A stretch of 29,486 nucleotides of DNA. Origin: Treponema sp. GTDB taxonomy: Bacteria > Spirochaetota > Spirochaetia > Treponematales > Treponemataceae. The notes beneath the pieces are model-generated. The model did no database searches. It saw nothing but the letters and a program-made list of their open reading frames with translations, and was not told the DNA's origin. A program made the position numbers and the translations under genes. The stretch covers positions 1 to 29,486 of the forward strand of contig JAEDFX010000020.1 in assembly GCA_016297805.1 (NCBI GenBank), given 5' to 3'. Shown here piece by piece: positions 6,683-14,310 of this stretch (the first letter of the stretch is position 1; the number at the start of each line of letters is the position of its first letter).

Positions 6683-8635
6683 ATGGCTTATGTAAAAAAT
6701 CTTTTTGATCAGAATTTCATCCAGTATGCAAGTTACGTTATTCGTGACCGTGCTATTCCAGAAATTACTGATGGACTTAAACCTGTTCAAAGACGAATCA
6801 TTCATACTTTAATCAAAACAGACGATGGACGTTTTACAAAGGTTGCTAATGTTGTTGGTAAGGTAATGGCATATCATCCTCATGGAGATGCTTCAATTTA
6901 TACTGCCCTTGTAAACCTTGCAAATAAGGAACTGTTCATTGATAAGCAGGGAAACTTTGGTAACATGTATACCTCTGATGAAGCCTCTGCCCCACGTTAT
7001 ATTGAATGTCGTTTACGTCCCGTAACAAAAGATATTCTTAACACAAACCCTAGAATTACTTCCTATGTAGATACTTATGATAGCCGTGATGTAGAACCTG
7101 TTGCTTTTCAGGCAAAGCTTCCTTTAGTTCTGATTCTTGGTGCAGAAGGTATTGCGGTTGGTATGAGTACTAACATCCTCAGCCACAATATCCACGAAGT
7201 TATTGAAGCTGAGCGCAAATGCCTTAGAGGAGAGAAATTCCAGCTTTACCCGGACTTCCCTACAGGCGGTTTGATTGATGTAACTGATTATCAGGATGGT
7301 CTTGGAAAAATCATCACCCGTGCAAAAATGGATACTAGTGATGAGAAAAAAATTGTAATTACAGAGCTTCCATACGGTTCTACTTCCGACAGTCTCTGTG
7401 ATTCTATTGAAAAGGCTGTTCGTAATGGAAAAATCAAGGCTACTTCCATTCAGGATTTCACTTCTGATTCGGTAAATATTGAAATCAAACTGCAGAGAGG
7501 AGTTTACACAAAGGATGTAGTCGATTCTCTTTACGCTTTTACTGATTGTGAACAGACAATTTACTGTAATCTTCTTGTAATCAAAGACAATATGCCGGTT
7601 CAGATGACTTGTACTCAGGTTATTGAACATCACGCAAAACAGTTGACTGGTATTCTTAAGCGGGAACTGGAACTTGAAAAAGAAGATTTGATGGAAAAAC
7701 TTCATCTTAGAACTTTGGAAAGAATCTTTGTTGAAGAACGTATTTATAAAAAAATTGAGCAGCAGAAAACTGAAGAAGGTGTTATAAAAGCTGTAAAAGA
7801 TGGTTTTAAACCTTTTAAAGCTGAATTGATTCGGGATGTTACTGATGAAGATGTTGATCACTTGCTCCGTATCCCAATCCGACGCATTTCCTTGTACGAT
7901 ATGAATAAGAACAAGCAGGAAGTTAAAGCAATTAACGACCGCATTAAAGAAATCAACAAGCTTTTGAAGCATCTGGTTGATTATGCAATTTCTTATCTTG
8001 ACGGAATCGAAAAGAAACTTAACGCAGACCAGATTAAACGACGTACAAAAATCACCAATATTAATACTGTTGATGTTAAATCTGTTACAAAACGTGATGT
8101 TGCACTTAAATATGATGAGAAATCAGGCTATTTAGGAACTGCAGTATCAGGTGGTATGGAATTATTTAAAGTTACTCCATTTGATAAGATTCTGTATGTT
8201 CGAAAGAGCGGAATTTTCTCTGTTTCTGAAACTCCAGACAAACTTTTTGTGGGACCTCAACTGCGATTCTGCGGTTTTGCAGACAAAGAAAGCCTTTCAA
8301 AAGTTTTATTCACTGTTATATATAGAGAACCAGAAACTCAGTATGTTTATGTAAAACGCTGTAAGATTCAGGCTTTTATTATGAACCGTGACTACTTCTT
8401 TGCTCCAGAAGGAATGGAAGTTCTTCATGTTGATACTCGCAAAACTTTCACCTTCCAGTTGAACTATGTAAAGAAGCCAAAAATGAAGGTTTTCTCAGAA
8501 AAATTCAAATCTGGTGATTTTGAAGAAAAATCTCTGAAGGCAAAAGGCGTTCGTGTGGCAGCAAAAGAAGTTCAGAATATTGAAGTTCAAAGTGATAAAC
8601 CTAAAAACGGGGAACTGTTCGAAGAAAATAAATAA
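6683..8635 (+). CDS. parC: Type IIA topoisomerase subunit A, ParC-like (short)
   Basis: DNA breakage-reunion subunit of a type II topoisomerase (decatenation or relaxation); it needs a ParE/GyrB partner, which is not in this window. Seen: the N-terminal winged-helix region with HPHGDASIY (65-73), the catalytic Tyr106 in SAPRYIECR, LILGAEGIAVGMSTNI, tower and coiled-coil segments at about 310-460, and a short C-terminal beta domain (about 475-650). At 650 aa it is well below GyrA (~850) and E. coli ParC (752). No GyrA box (QRRGGxG) was found, so ParC fits better than GyrA. The quinolone-contact positions equivalent to GyrA Ser83 and Asp87 are Ala70 and Thr74. The stop overlaps the start of the yigZ-like gene by one base (TAATG). 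Confidence 0.9.
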   Translation: MAYVKNLFDQNFIQYASYVIRDRAIPEITDGLKPVQRRIIHTLIKTDDGRFTKVANVVGKVMAYHPHGDASIYTALVNLANKELFIDKQGNFGNMYTSDEASAPRYIECRLRPVTKDILNTNPRITSYVDTYDSRDVEPVAFQAKLPLVLILGAEGIAVGMSTNILSHNIHEVIEAERKCLRGEKFQLYPDFPTGGLIDVTDYQDGLGKIITRAKMDTSDEKKIVITELPYGSTSDSLCDSIEKAVRNGKIKATSIQDFTSDSVNIEIKLQRGVYTKDVVDSLYAFTDCEQTIYCNLLVIKDNMPVQMTCTQVIEHHAKQLTGILKRELELEKEDLMEKLHLRTLERIFVEERIYKKIEQQKTEEGVIKAVKDGFKPFKAELIRDVTDEDVDHLLRIPIRRISLYDMNKNKQEVKAINDRIKEINKLLKHLVDYAISYLDGIEKKLNADQIKRRTKITNINTVDVKSVTKRDVALKYDEKSGYLGTAVSGGMELFKVTPFDKILYVRKSGIFSVSETPDKLFVGPQLRFCGFADKESLSKVLFTVIYREPETQYVYVKRCKIQAFIMNRDYFFAPEGMEVLHVDTRKTFTFQLNYVKKPKMKVFSEKFKSGDFEEKSLKAKGVRVAAKEVQNIEVQSDKPKNGELFEENK

Positions 8636-9240
8636 TGGATATTTTAACTAAAACCGTTCAATTCGAAGAAGTTATAAAGGGTTCCCGTTTTCTTTCCCAG
8701 CTGATTCCCTGCGAAAGTCAGGCAGCAGCCCGTGAACTTATTAAATCTCAAAAGGCAAAATATGCAGATGCAACACATGTTGTTCATGCATTTGTAATTG
8801 GTCCCGGAGCCGAAGTAATGGGAATGAGCGATGATGGGGAGCCAAGTGGAACTGCAGGACGTCCAGTACTTGATGTTCTAAAAGGCAGGAAATGCACAAA
8901 TACTGTAGTTACTGTAACAAGATGGTTTGGCGGAACCTTACTGGGAACTGGAGGTCTGGTGAAGGCCTACTCCGGCGGTGCTAAGCAGGTAATTGAACAG
9001 GCTGATGCGGAAGGTGCATTTGAAGAACTGATTGCTAAATCAGGATTTTCTTTTACCACAGACTACTCTCTATACCAGCTGATAAAACTGACCATGGAAC
9101 AGTACCACCTTTATAATATTGCAGAAGACTTTGGAACAGAAATCACTATAAAAGGTGAAATTCGTGAAGATGAGCTTGATACTTTCTCTGCCAGAATAAA
9201 AGACCTGTCTAACGGAAAAATTACTGTTTCAAAACAATAA
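8635..9240 (+). CDS. yigZ: YigZ/IMPACT family protein (UPF0029)
   Basis: A 201-aa cytoplasmic protein with the N-terminal IMPACT/UPF0029 domain (about 1-115) and a C-terminal ferredoxin-like domain (about 140-198, DUF1949 type). Diagnostic motifs: MSDDGEPSGTAGRP (64-77) and TRWFGGTLLGTGGLVKAY (95-112). Eukaryotic IMPACT is a translational-stress regulator. The bacterial role is unclear, with nucleic-acid binding suggested for the family. The start is fixed by the TAATG overlap with the upstream topoisomerase gene, implying translational coupling; there is no independent ribosome binding site. Confidence 0.92.
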   Translation: MDILTKTVQFEEVIKGSRFLSQLIPCESQAAARELIKSQKAKYADATHVVHAFVIGPGAEVMGMSDDGEPSGTAGRPVLDVLKGRKCTNTVVTVTRWFGGTLLGTGGLVKAYSGGAKQVIEQADAEGAFEELIAKSGFSFTTDYSLYQLIKLTMEQYHLYNIAEDFGTEITIKGEIREDELDTFSARIKDLSNGKITVSKQ

Positions 9241-9244
9241 AAAA

Positions 9245-9253
9245 TGTTACACT
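9245..9253 (+). promoter_or_regulatory. Possible extended -10 for the secreted hydrolase gene
   Basis: TGT followed by TACACT (9248-9253) resembles an extended -10 and ends 7 nt before the ATG at 9261. There is no Shine-Dalgarno, and the -35 region inside the end of the yigZ-like gene is poor. It is the weakest member of the leaderless-type promoter set. Confidence 0.3.
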
Positions 9254-9260
9254 TCTTTTT

Positions 9261-10130
9261 ATGAAACGTATTTTTGTTTTATCTATAGCACTTTTTTTAT
9301 CTGTAAAATTATTTTCTCAAGATGCCACAATTTATCTTTGGAGAAATGTAAAAGGCATGGAGAAGCAGCCTTCTGTTATGTTTATGCATAAGCCTGCTGA
9401 AAGTGTAAAAAATACAAAAACTGCAGTTATTATTGCACCTGGCGGAAGTTATCATCATCTTGGTTTATACAACGAAGGTTACTGTTCTGCAAAATGGTTT
9501 TCCGATAACGGTGTAACAGCCTTCATGTTAAAATACAGAACCAATGAAAGTTTTTATAATGAACCTGCCATGCTTCAGGATATTCAGCGGGCAATCCAGA
9601 TTGTTCGCGAAAATGCTGATGAATATGATATTGATCCTTCAAAACTCGGAGTAATCGGATATTCTGCCGGCGGTCATCTGGTAGCAATGGCTGGTGAATT
9701 TTTTGAAACTCATAATGAACTGGAAAAACTTGGGATTGAGACTGATGTAAGTCTTAGACCAGATTTCTGTATGCCAATTTATCCAGTTGTATCTATGCAG
9801 GACGATATTGCACATCGCTGGAGCCGTAAATCTTTATTGGGTAAGAAACAATCTCAAGAACATAAAAATGAGTTTTCACTTGAAATGCAGGTTCCAGACA
9901 ATATGCCTCCAACTTATATAGTTGTCTGCAAGGATGACCCGGTTGTTATTCCAGAAAATTCTATGCGCTTATATGCTGCTTTAGAAGAAAAAAACATTCC
10001 AAATTGTCGTATTGCAGTTTATGAATGGGGCAAACACGGATTCGGAATGCTTAACAATGACTTTATGAAAGAGTTTCATTGGAATGAAGCACTTAAAGAA
10101 TGGATGATTGAAATAGGAATGATGGATTAG
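9261..10130 (+). CDS. Secreted alpha/beta hydrolase, acetyl-xylan-esterase-like
   Basis: 289 aa. A signal peptide (KR followed by a hydrophobic stretch to about residue 17, then LFSQ-D) suggests export with cleavage near 20. The alpha/beta-hydrolase core shows the oxyanion strand IIAPGGSY (57-64), the nucleophile elbow GYSAGG with Ser135, an acid candidate at Asp225/226 in VCKDDPVV, and His259 in WGKHGFGM. The layout resembles the BD-FAE/acetyl-xylan-esterase branch used by gut bacteria to deacetylate plant polysaccharides; the substrate is not proven. It follows yigZ by 20 bp without a ribosome binding site, so it is either leaderless from a weak extended -10 or part of the upstream operon. 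It converges with the carboxylesterase gene, leaving only 20 bp between stops. Confidence 0.82.
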   Translation: MKRIFVLSIALFLSVKLFSQDATIYLWRNVKGMEKQPSVMFMHKPAESVKNTKTAVIIAPGGSYHHLGLYNEGYCSAKWFSDNGVTAFMLKYRTNESFYNEPAMLQDIQRAIQIVRENADEYDIDPSKLGVIGYSAGGHLVAMAGEFFETHNELEKLGIETDVSLRPDFCMPIYPVVSMQDDIAHRWSRKSLLGKKQSQEHKNEFSLEMQVPDNMPPTYIVVCKDDPVVIPENSMRLYAALEEKNIPNCRIAVYEWGKHGFGMLNNDFMKEFHWNEALKEWMIEIGMMD

Positions 10131-10150
10131 CCTATTTCCAAAATCAGATA

Positions 10151-11752
10151 TCATTCAAAAGGAATATTAAAATCTATAAACTGGTACAAGGGAGTAAAAG
10201 GATCTTCTGTCATTTTTACGGTAGCTCCAAATTCCAGTACCAGTCCATTACTTTCTTTATAAGTCTGCCACTGTGGAAGCCCTTCCCCATTTGGATTTCC
10301 TGATTTTACAAAATTCACCCAGTAAGAAGACATTATTTTTTCCAGTTTATAATCACTTTCATCATAATTCTTATTCTCTGGAACATTTCTATATGCATAA
10401 ATCATTTCACCTGAATGATTTGTTCCAAGTCCGCCATTTTCCTTAGAAAAATAGTACTCATAAACAGGTCTACCTTGATTGCTCACAGTTTCAGACCATA
10501 ATTTGTGTGGATAAGTAAAACATACTGCAGAAAAAATATCAGAATAATATTCTTTTGCTTCTCTGTTAGTTTTAGGATTTCCATAATCAGCACATGCCTT
10601 GTAATCTGGAATATAAGGAGATTTTTTGAGCCATACTTCATCATAATTCTTTAAATTGATATTGTTAAAAAAAGTAAAACCAAAGGCCTCTCTTTTATTA
10701 AATCCATTTAACAAAGCTTCTTCATGATTCAAACCTTGCTGATACAGATTCCATGGAGTATCCGGCATAGAATATTCATCTATTGTCATAGAATTATTAA
10801 TATACTTTGTTTTCACCAGTTTTGAAGCAGGAATTTTTCTAAGCTCATCCACAGATTTGCATTTAAATTCTGACATAATATTCTGTCCCATTTCCATGGC
10901 CTTCTGACGACTGCGGAAGGTATGAGCCGGTACAGGAACAACTAAAGATGAACTTTCTCCTATAGCCCTGCGAAACAATTCTTTAGAAAGTGGTGAACAA
11001 CACAATGCATTAACAGACGAAGAACCTGCTGATTCCCCCGCGATTGTAATATTATTTTTGTCACCACCAAAAACTTCAATATTGTTATTAATCCATTTGA
11101 GTGCAGCTATCTGATCAAGTAAACCATAATTTCCTGTTGTATGATTTGGACTTTCAGCAGCCAGTTCTTCACTGGCAAAATATCCAAAAACACCAACTCT
11201 ATATGCAATTGTAACTACAATAATATTTTCTTTGGCAAGGCTTTCACCATCATATGCTTCAAACCAGCTTTGCCCACCAGTAAGACTTCCCCCATGAATA
11301 TAAACAAGAACCGGAAGTTTTTCATTTTCAGACACACCTGCAGGACGCCAGATATTCAAATAAAGACAGTCTTCACTTTTGGGACCATTGTCTGTTCTGC
11401 TGCCTTTTGAATGAGTGTAGGCATTAAACAGCATATTAAAAACAGGTCCCCTCTGAGTCTGCATACACATTGGTGCAAAATGATTACAATCCCGAATTCC
11501 TTCCCATGGAATTACAGGAGCAGGTTCTTTCCAGCGTAAATCACCTGTTGGCGGAGCAGCAAAAGGAATTCCTGCATATAATTCCACTGATTTATCCTGA
11601 TTATATACACCACGAACCATTCCATCCGAAAGTTGAATAACTTCTATAATGTTACCTTCCTTTGTGTCGTATGGAACAACTTTATTTGATGCACAGGAAG
11701 CAAAAATATTTAAAACTGAAACAATTCCCAGGATAAAAACAGTTCTTTTCAT
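10151..11752 (-). CDS. Type B carboxylesterase lipoprotein
   Basis: 533-aa carboxylesterase/lipase of the cholinesterase-like family. The N-terminus is a lipoprotein signal ending in FASC (Cys20), so the enzyme is probably membrane-anchored outside the cytoplasm. Seen: EDCLYLNIWRP (127-137), oxyanion loop YIHGGSLTGG (151-160), nucleophile elbow IAGESAGSSS with Ser241, and a C-terminal NHSGEMIYAYRNVP carrying the likely catalytic His. Likely cleaves carboxylic esters of plant or host compounds; the substrate is unknown. The ATG lies 2 nt past the lon stop. An AGGGG inside the last lon codons serves as ribosome binding site, so it is translated from the lon mRNA. Coupling an exported esterase to a cytoplasmic stress protease is unusual. 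Confidence 0.9.
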   Translation of the reverse strand: MKRTVFILGIVSVLNIFASCASNKVVPYDTKEGNIIEVIQLSDGMVRGVYNQDKSVELYAGIPFAAPPTGDLRWKEPAPVIPWEGIRDCNHFAPMCMQTQRGPVFNMLFNAYTHSKGSRTDNGPKSEDCLYLNIWRPAGVSENEKLPVLVYIHGGSLTGGQSWFEAYDGESLAKENIIVVTIAYRVGVFGYFASEELAAESPNHTTGNYGLLDQIAALKWINNNIEVFGGDKNNITIAGESAGSSSVNALCCSPLSKELFRRAIGESSSLVVPVPAHTFRSRQKAMEMGQNIMSEFKCKSVDELRKIPASKLVKTKYINNSMTIDEYSMPDTPWNLYQQGLNHEEALLNGFNKREAFGFTFFNNINLKNYDEVWLKKSPYIPDYKACADYGNPKTNREAKEYYSDIFSAVCFTYPHKLWSETVSNQGRPVYEYYFSKENGGLGTNHSGEMIYAYRNVPENKNYDESDYKLEKIMSSYWVNFVKSGNPNGEGLPQWQTYKESNGLVLEFGATVKMTEDPFTPLYQFIDFNIPFE

Positions 11753-11754
11753 AT

Positions 11755-14145
11755 TTATTTTACCCCTAATGCAACTTCCAGAACCTGATGTACATCTGTA
11801 ACTGGAATAAATTTTATTCCGGCTTTTACATTCTCTGGAATATCCTCCAGGTCCCGTTCATTTGCCTTTGGAATAATAATGGTTTTTATCTTATTACGTT
11901 TTGCAGCTACAGTCTTTTCCCTCAATCCTCCAATTGGAAGAACCTGACCAGTAAGAGAAAGTTCCCCGGTCATTGCCAGGTTAGGTTTAATTTTTTTATT
12001 CATCAGAAGAGAAACAAATGTTGTAGCCATTGTAATACCTGCACTAGGGCCATCCTTTGGTGTAGCTCCTTCTGGAATATGCAGATGAACTATATTTTCA
12101 TCGAACCACTTTGATTTTTTGTTTCCTCTTTCAAGCACAAATTTGCGAGCCCAGTTAAAGGCAATCTGACTTGATTCCTTCATTACATCGCCCATCTGGC
12201 CTGTAAGAATCAGTCCGCCCTTTCCTGCAAAACTTGTAGATTCTATTAAAAGTGTATCGCCACCCATGCTTGTCCATGCAAGGCCAATAGCAGTACCAGG
12301 CACTTTTGCTGTCTTAATCTGACTTTCATCAAACACAGGCCTTCCTAAATATTTATACAAGTCTGGTGCATCTATTGTAACACTCTCTGTCTGTGACTGA
12401 GTATTTTGTACCTGCGGTTGCTGAAGCATCATTTCTGTAACAATTTTTCTGTGAATCTTATCCAACGCTTTTTCATAATTACGAACACCAGCTTCACGTG
12501 CATATTCTTCAGCAATTTCCAGCAATGCAGCCTTTGTATATTTTACCTGATTCTTTTTCAATCCATTTTTTTCAAGATTCTTAGGAATAAGATATTTTTT
12601 TGCAATTTCCAGTTTTTCCTGATCGATATATCCACTAAGTTGAATAATTTCTGCACGATCAAGAAGAGGCCCCGGAATAGAATCCAGTGTATTGGCAGTA
12701 AGAATAAAGAATATATTCGAAACATCAAATGGCAAATCAAGATAATTATCTCGGAATGTTACATTCTGTTCAGGATCCAGAACTTCCAGCAGAGCTGAAG
12801 CAGGATCTCCATTATGACTTGATCCCATTTTATCAATTTCATCAATCATAAAAACAGGAGTATTACTCTTTGTGATTTTCAACCCCTGAATGATTTTTCC
12901 AGGCATAGCTCCAATATAAGTACGGCGATGACCTTTTATTTCCGCTTCATCACGCATACCACCAACTGAGAATCTATAAAATGGTTTATTCATTGCAGCT
13001 GCTATTGAACGTCCAACAGAAGTCTTACCAACTCCAGGAGGTCCCACCAGCAGCAGAATTGAACCTTTGCAATCCCCTTTCATTTTTCGAACGGCCAGAT
13101 ATTCAACAATTCGCTTCTTTACGTCATCAAGCCCAAAATGATCTGCTTCAAGGATTTTCTGAGCACGAGACATATCATAATCATCAGCTATTGGTGCATT
13201 CCATGGTAACTGAGTCATCAGCTCAAGGAAATTTCTAGTCCCAATATATTCAGAGGAATTTGGATCCATAAGGCTGAACTTTTCCAGTTCGCTATCTACT
13301 GTTTCCTTAATTTCTCCTTCAAATTTAAATTCTTCTAGTTTTTTCTTAAATTTCTGATAATCAGTTGCATTTCCATCAGCAGTCTCACCAAGTTCCTCTT
13401 GAATTGTTCTCATTTCTTCACGGAGGAAATATTCACGCTGATTTTTTTCTATTCTTTCGTTAAGTTCATTCTGGATTTTTTTCTGAACCCGCAAAAGTTC
13501 CTGTTCACGCTTAATAAATACAAGAACCTGCTCCATTCGTTGGCGGATATTTACAGTTTCAAGGATTTTCTGCTGTTCCGCTTTATCAACATTCAGAATT
13601 GAAGCAATAAAATCTGCTACCTTACCAGGATTGTCAATATTCACCATATTAAGGCGCATTTCTTCGCTGAACAAAGGATTATTCTCACTTACTTCCTTCA
13701 TTTCACTGACAAGAGCACGGGTAAGAGCCTTGACTTCAAATGTATCTGATTCTTCGTCCTCCAGATATTCAACAGCTGCGGCCATTGGAGAAGCCTTATG
13801 CAATGTTTTTCTGATTTTAAATCGTTTTAAAGTTGAAATAAAAACGTTGATTCCACCGTCTGGAAGATTTACCTTCTTGATAATTCTTGCAACGGTTCCG
13901 ATTTTATACAAGTCGACAACAGAAGGACTGTCCGCTTCGTTCTTAAGCATTACAATACCAATAAAGCCCCCTTTATCGTATGCCTCCTCTACAACCTTAA
14001 CGTCATCGGCACTGTTAATCATAAGAGGAGTAAAAATGCCTGGAAAAATTGGGCGCCCTTGAAGAGGAATTAAAGGCAGCTTGTTTGGCAAAAGCTGATC
14101 TGTAGGAATAATTGAATGTTCAAAAATATCGTCTCTATCTGTCAT
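11755..14145 (-). CDS. lon: ATP-dependent protease Lon (LonA type)
   Basis: 796-aa AAA+ serine protease that degrades misfolded and regulatory proteins. The LON substrate domain (about 22-210) starts with LPLIPLQGRPIFPGIF. A coiled coil follows (about 205-260). The AAA+ module has Walker A GPPGVGKT (368-375), Walker B VFMIDEIDK and sensor residues. The protease domain has Ser701 in PKDGPSAG and Lys744 in LREKTVAAK. Length is typical of LonA. A good promoter (TTGACT-N17-TATATT) ends 7 nt before the ATG and no ribosome binding site is present, so the lon mRNA is predicted to be leaderless. Upstream of the promoter lies a 32-bp tandem repeat array that could regulate it. The carboxylesterase gene follows after 2 nt. 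Confidence 0.97.
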   Translation of the reverse strand: MTDRDDIFEHSIIPTDQLLPNKLPLIPLQGRPIFPGIFTPLMINSADDVKVVEEAYDKGGFIGIVMLKNEADSPSVVDLYKIGTVARIIKKVNLPDGGINVFISTLKRFKIRKTLHKASPMAAAVEYLEDEESDTFEVKALTRALVSEMKEVSENNPLFSEEMRLNMVNIDNPGKVADFIASILNVDKAEQQKILETVNIRQRMEQVLVFIKREQELLRVQKKIQNELNERIEKNQREYFLREEMRTIQEELGETADGNATDYQKFKKKLEEFKFEGEIKETVDSELEKFSLMDPNSSEYIGTRNFLELMTQLPWNAPIADDYDMSRAQKILEADHFGLDDVKKRIVEYLAVRKMKGDCKGSILLLVGPPGVGKTSVGRSIAAAMNKPFYRFSVGGMRDEAEIKGHRRTYIGAMPGKIIQGLKITKSNTPVFMIDEIDKMGSSHNGDPASALLEVLDPEQNVTFRDNYLDLPFDVSNIFFILTANTLDSIPGPLLDRAEIIQLSGYIDQEKLEIAKKYLIPKNLEKNGLKKNQVKYTKAALLEIAEEYAREAGVRNYEKALDKIHRKIVTEMMLQQPQVQNTQSQTESVTIDAPDLYKYLGRPVFDESQIKTAKVPGTAIGLAWTSMGGDTLLIESTSFAGKGGLILTGQMGDVMKESSQIAFNWARKFVLERGNKKSKWFDENIVHLHIPEGATPKDGPSAGITMATTFVSLLMNKKIKPNLAMTGELSLTGQVLPIGGLREKTVAAKRNKIKTIIIPKANERDLEDIPENVKAGIKFIPVTDVHQVLEVALGVK

Positions 14146-14152
14146 AATTTAA

Positions 14153-14181
14153 AATATAATAATGGGGACATATAGAGTCAA
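14153..14181 (-). promoter_or_regulatory. lon promoter, predicted leaderless
   Basis: On the minus strand TTGACT (14176-14181), a 17-bp spacer and TATATT (14153-14158). Seven nt lie between the -10 box and the lon ATG at 14145, so the transcript should begin at or within 1-2 nt of the start codon. No heat-shock-type CIRCE inverted repeat was seen. The tandem repeat array begins 40 bp upstream of the -35. Confidence 0.65.
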
Positions 14182-14220
14182 ATAATTTCATTCTTCCAAA
14201 AATCAAAAAATAATAACACT

Positions 14221-14310
14221 TTGAAGTCAGACATCAGTGTACCACTGATACGTTGATGTCTGACACCAGTGTACCACTGATACATTGAAGTCTGACATCA
14301 CTGTATCACT
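14221..14310. repeat. Three tandem 32-bp units with internal dyads, between kinase and lon
   Basis: Unit 1 is 14221-14252, unit 2 is 14253-14284, and a degenerate unit 3 runs from 14285 to about 14310. Each begins TTGAAGTC or TTGATGTC, followed by (A/T)GACA. In unit 1 ATCAGTG-TAC-CACTGAT (14233-14249) is a perfect 7-bp dyad; unit 2 keeps CAGTG-TAC-CACTG. Units 1 and 2 also pair with each other through GTCAGACATCA (14226-14236) and TGATGTCTGAC (14254-14264). Unit 3 runs into the kinase stop codon (14306-14308). There are no spacers, so this is not CRISPR. A period of 32 bp is about three helical turns, which would place dyads on the same DNA face, as in an operator array upstream of lon. Function is inferred. 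Confidence 0.75.

Noticed and set aside
7124..7972. 282-codon open frame on the - strand inside the topoisomerase gene
   Set aside because: Phe/Asn-rich antisense shadow of conserved ParC sequence.
10110..10138. GAAATAGG/CCTATTTC inverted repeat over the hydrolase stop as a terminator
   Set aside because: 13-nt loop, AT-rich stem and no T-run; could be chance.
14221..14310. CRISPR array
   Set aside because: The units are contiguous with no spacers, there are only three, and no cas genes are nearby.
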